From: a virus
Virus record (IMG/VR): IMGVR_UViG_3300009285_005504
Span: 1 to 23,467 of that record
Reading direction: 5' to 3' (one strand)
DNA length: 23,467 nt
This document shows, piece after piece, positions 14,139 to 21,219 of the stretch. A program made the position numbers and the translations under genes. Below the pieces are notes generated by a model. The model saw only the letters and a program-made list of their open reading frames with translations. It made no database searches and was not told where the DNA came from. How positions within the stretch are numbered: position 1 is the stretch's first letter; each line of letters starts with the position of its first letter.

Positions 14139-14801
14139 ATGTTAGAAGAAACACCGGCCACCCCCGCGCAAGCGGCCACCCCCGGCAGCACCGAGCAGGG
14201 AAAGACTCCCGCCGCAGGTGACGCTCCGGGGACACCAGGGGCACAACCAGCAATCGGGCAAGTCACTATCACCACGGCGGAGTTTGCTCAACTCCAACGT
14301 GACGCTGCTCGTGCAAAGTCAACTGCGAAACGGAATGAGATTCGGGTTCGAACCTCACCGACAGTAACAGCCGACCCAGATGATCCTCTCTCTAAAGAGC
14401 TTGAGGATACTCGACGAATTAACATACAACAGGCGCAAGATTTGCGTCAGGAGCGGATGACGAATCGGGCGCGAGACATTCTGGCAAAACCAGAGTACGC
14501 AGCGCTCCCTGAATCAACAAAGAAGTTGATCTTGAAAAATCCGTCAGCGTTATCTTCTGCTGAGGATGTTGAAGAAGCTATTCTCGATATTGAAGATTTC
14601 GTCAGAGACGAAGTTGACGGTATCGCGAAGAGTAACCAACCAGCAGCAGGTACTACTCCCGGTCACGAGACACCCCCAGTTGTTACGGCGGGGAACCCAG
14701 CTAAGGTCCAGGCGACTGAAGACATTGATGTTAGTAAGTTATCTGGTCCTGCACGGTCGAGAGCCGTTCTCAGCAATCTAACACGTAAGACTAGGGGATA
14801 A
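14139..14801 (+). CDS. probable capsid scaffolding protein
   Basis: This 220-residue protein directly precedes the capsid gene. It shows the scaffold hallmarks: an Ala/Pro/Thr-rich disordered N-terminus (residues 1-45), a central charged helical region (AEFAQLQRDAARAKSTAKRN, then LEDTRRINIQQAQDLRQER) likely to form a coiled coil, further helices (SSAEDVEEAILDIEDFVRDE) and a short basic C-terminus (ARSRAVLSNLTRKTRG) of the sort that binds the capsid inner face. No protease motif is visible. The gene starts within nine bases of a TATAAT box, so it should be leaderless. The function is inferred from order and composition. Confidence 0.7.
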   Translation: MLEETPATPAQAATPGSTEQGKTPAAGDAPGTPGAQPAIGQVTITTAEFAQLQRDAARAKSTAKRNEIRVRTSPTVTADPDDPLSKELEDTRRINIQQAQDLRQERMTNRARDILAKPEYAALPESTKKLILKNPSALSSAEDVEEAILDIEDFVRDEVDGIAKSNQPAAGTTPGHETPPVVTAGNPAKVQATEDIDVSKLSGPARSRAVLSNLTRKTRG

Positions 14802-14825
14802 GACTTAAAAATTTTATCTAATAGT

Positions 14826-15977
14826 ATGGCTCTACAAGATCCAACACAAGCAGCGTCATTTGACCAATCAGCTGTATATAAGCTCGATTTGTCAGAGGTG
14901 CTCGCGAGCATTTTGCTCGATGATGCCGATGTGCTTTCCACGTTCGGTGTCTCAAGTGAAGCTGCGACACAGACAAAGCACTCATGGGTTGAGGATGCGC
15001 TTAACGCAACCACAATTACCCAGACTGCTGGTAACTCTTTCCTTTCTGGTACGACTGCAACCGTCATTGTTTTCAGTGCCAACATCTCTCGTATTACTGC
15101 CGGTACGCTCCTCAAAGATCGTATCTCTGGTAATTCTGAGGTTGTTCAGGTAACTGCGGTCAGTGGTATTTCTGCAACGGTTACTCGTGGTTACGGTGCC
15201 ACGACTGCGGCTGCTCACGTTTCAGCTGCGGTTTGGGATATTATTTCCAACCCACGCCCACAGGGTATGGCTGGTCCGAAGGATGAAAGCAAGGCTCGAA
15301 CGCTTGCTCACAACTTCACCCAGATCTTCTCTAAGGGTGTGCAGATTACTGGTACTGCAAATGCAATTGATCACGCTGGCGTCAACAAAGAAGACGCTTA
15401 CCAGATTGATATGCGTATGCGAGAACTCAAGCGAGAACTCGATCGTACCGTTATCATGGGCGTTCGTGCTCCGAATGATGTTGGTGCTTCGACCTATGGA
15501 ACGCTGGGTGGTCTTATTGACTTCATCGGCTACATTGGTGCCGGTAACATCAATACTTCTGCGGAAACACTCACGCCAACTGTCTTGAACGCTATGATCA
15601 AGCAGATCTGGGATGAGGGTGGTTCACCAACACACGTAATCGTCGGTGGTTTGCAGAAGCAGAAGATCTCTACCTTTGATCAAGAGTACCGACGTTCTAC
15701 AATGGATACTCGACGCGCTGGTTTCACCGTAGAAGACTTTTTGTCTGATCTCGGTATTAGCCTGCGAGTTGTAGTTGACCGTTGGATGCCGGATGACGTT
15801 GCATTGGTTGTTGATTCTTCTCGAATCAAGATCATGCCGCTCACTGGTCGTGCTATGTTCCTTGAGAAGCTGGCGAAAACCGGTGACTCAGATGACTGGC
15901 AGATCGTCGGTGAGTACACAATGGAAGTTCGGAATGCTGCGGAGGCTCACGCCTACCACAACAACCTGAGACGGTAG
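14826..15977 (+). CDS. major capsid protein, SU10-type (DUF5309-like)
   Basis: This 383-residue protein builds the icosahedral shell. It matches from memory the SU10 major capsid family: TKHSWVEDAL (50-59), a beta insertion ending in VTRGYGATTAAAH (119-131), NFTQIFSKGVQITGTANAID, a long spine-type helix (YQIDMRMRELKRELDRTVIM), and a C-terminal part (RVVVDRWMPDDVALVVDSSR, then WQIVGEYTMEVRNAAEAHA) with the closing strand-rich domain of HK97-fold capsids. The length fits the family. It starts 24 bases after the scaffold gene without an SD; the TAGTATG start context is shared with other genes here. A two-part hairpin begins at its stop codon. Confidence 0.92.
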   Translation: MALQDPTQAASFDQSAVYKLDLSEVLASILLDDADVLSTFGVSSEAATQTKHSWVEDALNATTITQTAGNSFLSGTTATVIVFSANISRITAGTLLKDRISGNSEVVQVTAVSGISATVTRGYGATTAAAHVSAAVWDIISNPRPQGMAGPKDESKARTLAHNFTQIFSKGVQITGTANAIDHAGVNKEDAYQIDMRMRELKRELDRTVIMGVRAPNDVGASTYGTLGGLIDFIGYIGAGNINTSAETLTPTVLNAMIKQIWDEGGSPTHVIVGGLQKQKISTFDQEYRRSTMDTRRAGFTVEDFLSDLGISLRVVVDRWMPDDVALVVDSSRIKIMPLTGRAMFLEKLAKTGDSDDWQIVGEYTMEVRNAAEAHAYHNNLRR

Positions 15978-16009
15978 ATAGTGGGATAGCGCTGGCTATA
16001 CTTATCTAC
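15974..16009 (+). other. two-part hairpin at the capsid stop codon
   Basis: GTAGATA (15974-15980) pairs with TATCTAC (16003-16009), and inside it ATAGC (15986-15990) pairs with GCTAT (15995-15999) around the loop GCTG. The stem begins at the capsid TAG stop. No T run follows, so it is not a standard terminator. A -10-like TATACT (15997-16002) sits in the right side, but no good -35 accompanies it. It could stabilise capsid mRNA or modulate read-through into the fibre gene. Confidence 0.45.
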
Positions 16010-16027
16010 TAGAAAGCGCATAGTTCT

Positions 16028-16648
16028 ATGCCATCACGAGGAAATGCAATTTCAGCTTATAGCGCTCCATTTGCGCGAGGTGCAAAAGTCTATGGTGACA
16101 ACATCCAATCGGGTGTTATCACCTCGGCACACATCGCCGATGGAACAGTTGTAGCTGCTGAAGTTGCCGCTGGAGCTATAACTTCAGCAAAGATTGGTAC
16201 TGGTGCGGTTACATCGATTAAACTCGGTGCTGCATCCGTAATCTCTGCGAAGATCGGAACTGGTGCAGTTTTAGCTACTTCTATTGGAGCTGGAGCCGTC
16301 ATCTCCGCGAAGATCGGTGCCGGAGCGGTGCTTGCAGTTGCTTTGGCAGCTGGAGCAGTAACTTCTGCAAAAATCGGTACAGCGGCAGTTACCAATGCGA
16401 AAATGAAAGCAGCTTTTCTTTCTGGAACAATTTCTGGTCTTACGAGCGGTGTCGTTGCGGTTGCTCATGGACTTGGCGTAGCGCCAAAGTTCGTAGTAGC
16501 AACAATGCTTGCCACTCATGCAGATATTATTGCCGGAACAGCCAAGGGAGTGTATGTCGCAGCTGCATCAGCAGCCACAACGACAAACATTTATCTGAAA
16601 ACGCTTAACGGCGGTAACGTGAAATATGTCGCGTACGTGCAGATTTAA
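16028..16648 (+). CDS. fibre-like virion protein with decapeptide repeats
   Basis: This 206-residue protein has three parts. Residues 1-28 are an N-terminal attachment segment. Residues 29-126 consist of ten consecutive ten-residue repeats with consensus GAVxSAKIGT, as in GAITSAKIGT and GAVTSAKIGT. Residues about 127-206 form a globular strand-rich head (VVAVAHGLGVAPKFVVATM, then NIYLKTLNGGNVKYVAYVQI). Short repeats of the type GAVTSAKI are known in phage fibre proteins, where they are thought to make trimeric beta-structured shafts. Being directly after the capsid gene, it may be a head fibre or tail fibre. The Ala/Gly/Ile-rich composition is unlike any neighbour. Role inferred; repeat structure seen directly. 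Confidence 0.75.
   Translation: MPSRGNAISAYSAPFARGAKVYGDNIQSGVITSAHIADGTVVAAEVAAGAITSAKIGTGAVTSIKLGAASVISAKIGTGAVLATSIGAGAVISAKIGAGAVLAVALAAGAVTSAKIGTAAVTNAKMKAAFLSGTISGLTSGVVAVAHGLGVAPKFVVATMLATHADIIAGTAKGVYVAAASAATTTNIYLKTLNGGNVKYVAYVQI
16112..16405 (+). repeat. ten-unit 30-base repeat in fibre gene
   Basis: Codons 29-126 repeat with a 30-base period. The protein repeat is well kept (GAVTSAKIGT-like), while the DNA copies differ at many third positions, so selection acts on the protein. The least typical units are the second (GTVVAAEVAA) and eighth (GAVLAVALAA). Confidence 0.8.
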
Positions 16649-16660
16649 GTAATCGGCACA

Positions 16661-16684
16661 CTGAGGGGGTTTACACCCCTTCAG
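16661..16684 (+). other. GC-rich hairpin overlapping a promoter
   Basis: CTGAGGGGGT (16661-16670) pairs with ACCCCTTCAG (16675-16684), with one G-T wobble and the loop TTAC. It lies just after the fibre gene and covers the -35 of the next promoter. No T run follows, so it is at best an imperfect terminator. It may insulate the head transcript from the glycan module. Confidence 0.5.
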
Positions 16685-16699
16685 ATGTGGTGGTATACT
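16670..16699 (+). promoter_or_regulatory. promoter of the glycan module
   Basis: TTTACA (16670-16675) and TATACT (16694-16699) are 18 bases apart, with TGG before the -10 (extended -10). The RNA start is expected near 16706, nine bases before the ATG at 16715. The other in-frame start at 16685 lies upstream of this -10 and is therefore disfavoured. Confidence 0.5.
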
Positions 16700-16714
16700 A
16701 GGGTAGTTAAAAAG

Positions 16715-17770
16715 ATGAAAATTTTACTTGGGAACAATACGCTTTCTATTTTGGCTGGCAGCGAACGGTGGACAGAGACACTGGCGCTACAGCTAAAAAA
16801 GATGGGACACGACGTAACGGCTTTTAGTCCGGAGCTTGGTGTCATCTCAGAAAACCTGCAAAATGCGGGTATCTCGTGCATCAATGAAGCGTCTCCTTCC
16901 GGGATCAAACCATTTTCAATACTCCTTGAAGAAAAGAAAGATCTCAGTTTTGACCTCATCATTGCGAACCACAATCACATCGTCCGCTACTTGCGCTACC
17001 AATTTCCAAAGGTACCAATCATCTCTCCGGTTCACGGAATTATCCACAAGATGACTTTAGAAGATGGCCGTGAGGTTGATGCTCCAGAGCATCCAGCTAC
17101 TGACGCGAATGTTGATCAGTTCATTGCCGTGTCTGAAGAGGTCCAGCAAGTCTTGAAAAAGGACTACGATCTCGATTCCTTCTTGCTCCGTAACTTCTTT
17201 GATTTGCAACATTTCGATGCCAAGCGACCAATCAATCCAGATAAGCCAGCAACGATACTCGTTAATACAAACTATTTTGGCTCACACGATCATGAGATTG
17301 AAATCATCCGGGAAGTAGCGAAACATTATGGCGCGCGTCTCGCAGCCACTGGTATCAACTTCGCTGTCTCAAAGGATATGATGCAGGGGATTGAGGATGC
17401 TGATATTGTCGTTGGCATGGGTCGTAGTGTGCTCGAGGGAGTTGGTGCTGGTCGACTCGGAATCGTGCATGGCCGCTGGGGAACTGGTGGCGTTGTCCAC
17501 GAGGGTTCTATCGAGCAACTCCGGCGCTTTAATTTCTCTGGTCGTAATTCCGGTGGGAAGTTGTCTACTGCCGCTGAACTCATTACTGAGATCGATGAAT
17601 ACTACAACGATAAAACAGTAGCTTGGGGGAAACAGTACATGCGTTCCCAGCACAACGTCGTCTTTGCGGCTGAGACATTGATCCAGCTTGGGCGTGGATT
17701 CATTGAACGAAATCAGAAGCCACCGGTCGTCTCTGACCGTCGGCCGTATAGATTAGCAAAAGATGTTTAA
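16715..17770 (+). CDS. GT-B glycosyltransferase (GT4-like)
   Basis: This 351-residue protein is predicted to transfer a sugar from a nucleotide-sugar donor. The N-terminal Rossmann-like half starts MKILLGNNTLSILAGSERWT, then ETLALQLKKMGHDVTAF, the acceptor-side pattern of GT4 enzymes, and later has a VPIISPVHGI strand. The C-terminal half has a strand-turn-helix series including VVGMGRSVLEGVGAGRLGIV and HEGSIEQLRR, placed like a donor-binding site. I chose the ATG at 16715 because the promoter -10 lies between it and the alternative start at 16685. Its stop overlaps the HNH gene. The substrate cannot be told: host surface glycan, phage virion or phage DNA are all possible. Confidence 0.78.
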   Translation: MKILLGNNTLSILAGSERWTETLALQLKKMGHDVTAFSPELGVISENLQNAGISCINEASPSGIKPFSILLEEKKDLSFDLIIANHNHIVRYLRYQFPKVPIISPVHGIIHKMTLEDGREVDAPEHPATDANVDQFIAVSEEVQQVLKKDYDLDSFLLRNFFDLQHFDAKRPINPDKPATILVNTNYFGSHDHEIEIIREVAKHYGARLAATGINFAVSKDMMQGIEDADIVVGMGRSVLEGVGAGRLGIVHGRWGTGGVVHEGSIEQLRRFNFSGRNSGGKLSTAAELITEIDEYYNDKTVAWGKQYMRSQHNVVFAAETLIQLGRGFIERNQKPPVVSDRRPYRLAKDV

Positions 17771-18230
17771 GATTAAAGAAAAAGATATAATTCGTTTTTG
17801 GTCTAAAGTAGTAAAGACCAAAGATTGTTGGAATTGGACCGCTTCTCTTGATAGTTACGGATATGGACAAATAGGAATCAATGGTCGATTAGTTCTTTCA
17901 CACCGTATCTCATACGAACTGTCTTTTGGAAAAATACCTAAAGGAATAAGTATTTTGCATACTTGTGATAATCGACGATGTATCCGTCCTCAACATTTAT
18001 ATTCAGGAACACAATTCGATAATATGAGAGATATGGTATTGAGAGGAAGACGTGCTGATACACGCGGAGAGAAAAATCCTCACAGTAAAATTACTTCTAA
18101 AGAAATATTAAAGATTCGCAGACTCTACGCTAAAGGCGACACAACTCATCATAAATTGGCTGACATGTTTGGACTAAGTTATGGGTATATTTCTTATATT
18201 ATACGTAGAATAAGTTGGAAGCATATATGA
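17763..18230 (+). CDS. HNH homing-type endonuclease with C-terminal helix-turn-helix
   Basis: This 155-residue protein carries an HNH nuclease core: H47 in VLSHRISYE, H66 with C68, N70, C73 and H78 in LHTCDNRRCIRPQHLYSG, and NMRDM after it. C22 (DCWNW) may complete a metal site. Residues 110-150 (ITSKEILKIRRLYAKGDTTH, then KLADMFGLSYGYIS) look like a DNA-binding helix-turn-helix of the type attached to free-standing phage homing enzymes. The gene is visibly richer in A+T and in AGA and ATA codons than the capsid genes. It overlaps both neighbours (8 bases upstream, 4 downstream), so it has been fitted between two glycosyltransferase genes. No intron is evident. Confidence 0.88.
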   Translation: MFKIKEKDIIRFWSKVVKTKDCWNWTASLDSYGYGQIGINGRLVLSHRISYELSFGKIPKGISILHTCDNRRCIRPQHLYSGTQFDNMRDMVLRGRRADTRGEKNPHSKITSKEILKIRRLYAKGDTTHHKLADMFGLSYGYISYIIRRISWKHI

Positions 18231-18988
18231 CTGTCCCAATAATTCGAGGCTTAATGAAGGTGCGTAATGAGGAAGCAATTATCAAAGAAACGCTTGATTG
18301 TTGGGCCTCTATATACACTGGTGGAATTTATATCTATGATGATTGTTCAGATGATAAAACAGTAGAGATTTGTCGTGCTCACCCAGCAGTAAAAGAAGTT
18401 ATTGAAGGAACATTCTTTGATCCAGATCGCGAGAGGGCTGAATGGTTCAATCGGCAGATGATCCTCGCGCGGGCACAACAAGATTCTGGACCAGATGATT
18501 GGTTTGGATACAATGATGCCGACGAATTTCTTTATAATTTTGAACGGTTTGAACTCTTTAGTGATCCAAATACAAAAGCAATTGCTTGTCGTCTTTATGA
18601 TCTTTATATCAATGATGACGAAGTAGATCTGCCTTGGCAAAAGAGAAACTGGTACGGTCCGGAATTTCGTACCATTGTTTTCTTCTTTAGGAATAGTCCT
18701 TATGTGCGTTATCATCTACCAGACCAGCGTATTGTCTCATTGGAACCAGGTATTCAAATTCCGTTACAAGGAGAGATCCGCCACATAAGTAAAGGACAGG
18801 GTATAAAGGAATGGGAGGAAATGTGCGATTATTATGTAAAATACTGGCCTAAGTATGCTGAAAAATGGCGACAACGAAAGGGCAAGGCGGTTCATCATGG
18901 TTATTCTGATTTCGGTAACAAGCTTATTCGTTGGAAAGATCGTAAGTATGGTTTTTCTTTGGAGACTCAACCCTACGGCTTAAACTAA
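18227..18988 (+). CDS. GT-A glycosyltransferase (family 2-like)
   Basis: This 253-residue protein has GT-A features: an N-terminal MKVRNEEAIIKETLDCW segment, the nucleotide-binding motif DDCSDDKT (38-45) and the metal-binding DxD-type motif in YNDADEF (around 97-99). Middle segments (LYDLYINDDEVDLPW) resemble family 2 or related enzymes that act on extended glycans. The ATG at 18227 sits in an ATGA overlap with the HNH stop; a TTG at 18215 is in frame but unnecessary. It is a little more A+T-rich than the head genes, like the HNH gene before it. It probably acts with the two GT-B enzymes of the module. Confidence 0.8.
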   Translation: MTVPIIRGLMKVRNEEAIIKETLDCWASIYTGGIYIYDDCSDDKTVEICRAHPAVKEVIEGTFFDPDRERAEWFNRQMILARAQQDSGPDDWFGYNDADEFLYNFERFELFSDPNTKAIACRLYDLYINDDEVDLPWQKRNWYGPEFRTIVFFFRNSPYVRYHLPDQRIVSLEPGIQIPLQGEIRHISKGQGIKEWEEMCDYYVKYWPKYAEKWRQRKGKAVHHGYSDFGNKLIRWKDRKYGFSLETQPYGLN

Positions 18989-18992
18989 TATT

Positions 18993-19112
18993 ATGAGAAT
19001 AATCAACATTAACGAGGGTGGTCGTTTCTTTATCCTGTCTATAAGACCAAGGTTCCTTTATTTTAGGATCTATTGGCGCTTACCAGCTATCATAATTGAT
19101 TTAAGAAAATGA
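18993..19112 (+). CDS. 39-residue basic, hydrophobic peptide
   Basis: The ATG at 18993 follows the glycosyltransferase stop by four bases, and the TGA overlaps the amidase start as ATGA (19109-19112), which supports translation. The peptide (MRIINI..., RFFILSIRPRFLYFRIYW, then LPAIIIDLRK) has eight basic and two acidic residues and many aromatic and aliphatic ones, so it could be a cationic amphipathic, membrane-active peptide. It lacks an uninterrupted membrane helix of 20 residues. Its place directly before the amidase recalls small lysis helpers, but that is only an inference. Confidence 0.5.
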   Translation: MRIININEGGRFFILSIRPRFLYFRIYWRLPAIIIDLRK

Positions 19113-19651
19113 AAATTCTAAATCGAAAACTTAGTCCGCAAGATTTCATGCGTTACATCCATGAAATGAAGACTCCTTTTCGTAAGATTGATTCCCTCGT
19201 TTTTCATCACACTTCGTCACCAGTAGAAACGTGGCAAGGTTCAAAGTCGATGCTCCACTACTACAACATTTATCAGTCTCGTGGATGGCGCTCCGGCCCG
19301 CATATTTTCATTGCACCAGACGGCATTTGGTTATTCACACCGATCAAGAAACGAGGGACTCACGCTACAAAAGAAGCTGCGCGACACAGTATTGGTATCG
19401 AGATCGTTGGACGGTACAATGAAGGGCCACCGACTGACGAGACGATGTGCAAGTACATTGCGCTCGTCGCTGAGACACTTTGGATGAAGTTCAATATTGA
19501 TCCTAAGAATATGAAGTGTCACTGGGATTTCGATAAATTCACTTTCTGTAGCCCGCATGTGAATGGTGACTGGATTCGTATGAACCGAGCACTTCATACT
19601 GATTATATTAGATCTATTTATATCAATACGTTGAAAGGAATACGAGGATGA
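19109..19651 (+). CDS. N-acetylmuramoyl-L-alanine amidase (T7 lysozyme type)
   Basis: This 180-residue enzyme is predicted to cut the amide bond between N-acetylmuramic acid and L-alanine of peptidoglycan. It has the amidase_2/PGRP layout: VFHHTSS (H33 or H34 as first Zn ligand), a GWRSGPHIFIAPDG segment typical of the family, HSIGIEIVG, and the second and third ligands in CHWDFDKFTFC (H138 and C147). A catalytic-type Tyr is likely in HYYNIYQSRGW. There is no signal peptide, so export needs a holin or other route. It is embedded among glycosyltransferase genes with ATGA overlaps at both ends. It could be the endolysin or a virion-associated or assembly enzyme. Confidence 0.88.
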   Translation: MKILNRKLSPQDFMRYIHEMKTPFRKIDSLVFHHTSSPVETWQGSKSMLHYYNIYQSRGWRSGPHIFIAPDGIWLFTPIKKRGTHATKEAARHSIGIEIVGRYNEGPPTDETMCKYIALVAETLWMKFNIDPKNMKCHWDFDKFTFCSPHVNGDWIRMNRALHTDYIRSIYINTLKGIRG

Positions 19652-20112
19652 AACGCATTCAAATAGCTCCACATCACATAGTTAAAGACGTTGAAACCGT
19701 CTGGCACGAGCACGGTCCAGAGGTTGATATGGTTATGGATCCAAAGCACCTCACCTTCGCACCGAACTCACTCGATGCGCTCTACTCATTCCACGTACTC
19801 GATCATTTGTTCTTGGATGAAATCTCGGTAGCCATACAGAATTGGCGCGCTTGTCTCAAGCCGGGTGGGGAGCTTTTTATAGTTGTCGATGACTTTGAGA
19901 CTCTCGCACGACAATTTGTCGGAGGGGACATTCTCATTGGTCAGCTGAACGAGCGTTATACTCACCCGGTCCAGTTTACTCGTGATAACCTCATTGAGTA
20001 CGTATCTGCTGCTGGATTCGGTGATGGCTCCATTAAGATCTGGTTTGCTGATGTACCTGAACTTTTTACAAGACGAGAAACAGAATTAGTTATTTCAGGA
20101 CAAAAAGTATGA
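19648..20112 (+). CDS. short SAM-methyltransferase-like protein
   Basis: The 154 residues contain the C-terminal signature of class I SAM-dependent methyltransferases: NSLDALYSFHVLDHL, then NWRACLKPGGELFIVVDD and YVSAAGFGDGSIKIWFAD. The glycine-rich SAM-binding loop normally found about 60 residues earlier is absent, because the protein begins just before an acidic loop (VDMVMDP). It may be an intact small variant, a degenerate enzyme or a partner subunit. An SD-like AAAGGA lies 9 bases before the start, unusual in this window. ATGA overlaps link it to the amidase and to the following glycosyltransferase, so glycan methylation is the likely context. Confidence 0.7.
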   Translation: MKRIQIAPHHIVKDVETVWHEHGPEVDMVMDPKHLTFAPNSLDALYSFHVLDHLFLDEISVAIQNWRACLKPGGELFIVVDDFETLARQFVGGDILIGQLNERYTHPVQFTRDNLIEYVSAAGFGDGSIKIWFADVPELFTRRETELVISGQKV

Positions 20113-21206
20113 ACAAGATTCCAAAGATTCTCTACGTAGCAAGAGACGATGGTGGGTGCGGCTACTATCGTTGCGTGCAGCCAGCGAACTTTATGAAGCG
20201 CGCAGGACTCGCTGATGCGACGGTTGTGCTCCGGACTCCAACTGACGAACAACTGAAAGCTGCTGATCTTGTTATTATGCAAGAATCGGGCAGTCAGAAC
20301 GCAACCAAGATCGTGCAGTTTCTTTTGAAGAATGATATTCCCTACCTCAGTGAATTTGATGATTTTATCCATCATGTTTCTCCACGGAATGTCTCTGGAT
20401 ATGGTGCGTGGAATCCATCAACACTTTATGTTCACCGATCGGTTGAAGCGATGCGCTCGGCGTTTGGCGCGACTGTTTCCACCCCACAACTTGCCAGAGA
20501 GTTCTTCCCATACAATCCAACTATCTATGTCATCCCAAACTATCTCGATAAAGATCTTTGGGATAATCCGACAGTGAAACGAGGAGATGACAAAATCCGA
20601 ATCGGTTGGGCTGGGGGCAACGCCCATGCTGATGATCTCCACACCATTTCGAAAGTGATCGACAAAATTGTAAAAGAGTCGAAGGGCAAAGTTGTATTCG
20701 AAACAATGGGTATGACAAAACAAGAATTGCATGGGGTCTTCCCAATGCAAGTGACTGACTCCGAATGCCCGTCTTGTGGATATGAAGGTGAGCTTCACCA
20801 CCACCCAGGCGAGGCGCTTCAAGACTACCCCCTTATTTTGGCCGCTAAGGGCTGGGACATCGCCGTGGCACCAGTTATCAACAATGCCTTCGGAAACGCC
20901 AAATCGGACCTAAAAATTAAGGAGTACGCGGCAATTGGCGTTCCAGTGGTGGCTTCTCGAGTGGTTCCTTATCTCGAAGCAGCCAATGATGGCGCTGCAA
21001 TTCTGTTTGCGGATACCTTCGAAGAATGGTATAATAGTCTTCGCCTGCTCATTGACGACCATGACAAGCGAAACGAGTTGGTACGTCAAAATAAGGAATG
21101 GGTGTCCCGGTATTGGATACAGGACAACATTGCAAAAACTTTTGAGGTATACCACCAGACGATCGCAAAGGCCGACGTGGTGCTACGAAACAGTGAGCGG
21201 CGTTAA
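20109..21206 (+). CDS. second GT-B glycosyltransferase (GT4-like)
   Basis: This 365-residue protein starts with a Rossmann-like strand (PKILYVARDDGGCGYYRCVQ) and continues with DLVIMQESGS and YLSEFDDFIHHV. The C-terminal donor domain has IGWAGGNAHADDL, then SDLKIKEYAAIGVPVVASRV, which carries the GT4 pattern of a conserved Glu in a helix near the sugar nucleotide. An insertion with CPSCG and HHH (about residues 218-230) could bind zinc. An SD-like AGGA is seen before the ATG, which lies in an ATGA overlap with the methyltransferase-like gene. Acceptor unknown. It differs from the enzyme at 16715, so the two are probably not recent duplicates. Confidence 0.85.
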   Translation: MNKIPKILYVARDDGGCGYYRCVQPANFMKRAGLADATVVLRTPTDEQLKAADLVIMQESGSQNATKIVQFLLKNDIPYLSEFDDFIHHVSPRNVSGYGAWNPSTLYVHRSVEAMRSAFGATVSTPQLAREFFPYNPTIYVIPNYLDKDLWDNPTVKRGDDKIRIGWAGGNAHADDLHTISKVIDKIVKESKGKVVFETMGMTKQELHGVFPMQVTDSECPSCGYEGELHHHPGEALQDYPLILAAKGWDIAVAPVINNAFGNAKSDLKIKEYAAIGVPVVASRVVPYLEAANDGAAILFADTFEEWYNSLRLLIDDHDKRNELVRQNKEWVSRYWIQDNIAKTFEVYHQTIAKADVVLRNSERR

Positions 21207-21219
21207 GCACCCAACATAA

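Noticed and set aside
15163-15588. Plus-strand 141-codon frame inside the capsid gene
   Set aside because: It is out of frame with the certain capsid gene and lacks any start signal; a shadow.
16685-16714. Upstream start for the first glycosyltransferase
   Set aside because: It precedes the -10 at 16694-16699, and the first ten residues do not resemble a GT-B N-terminus.
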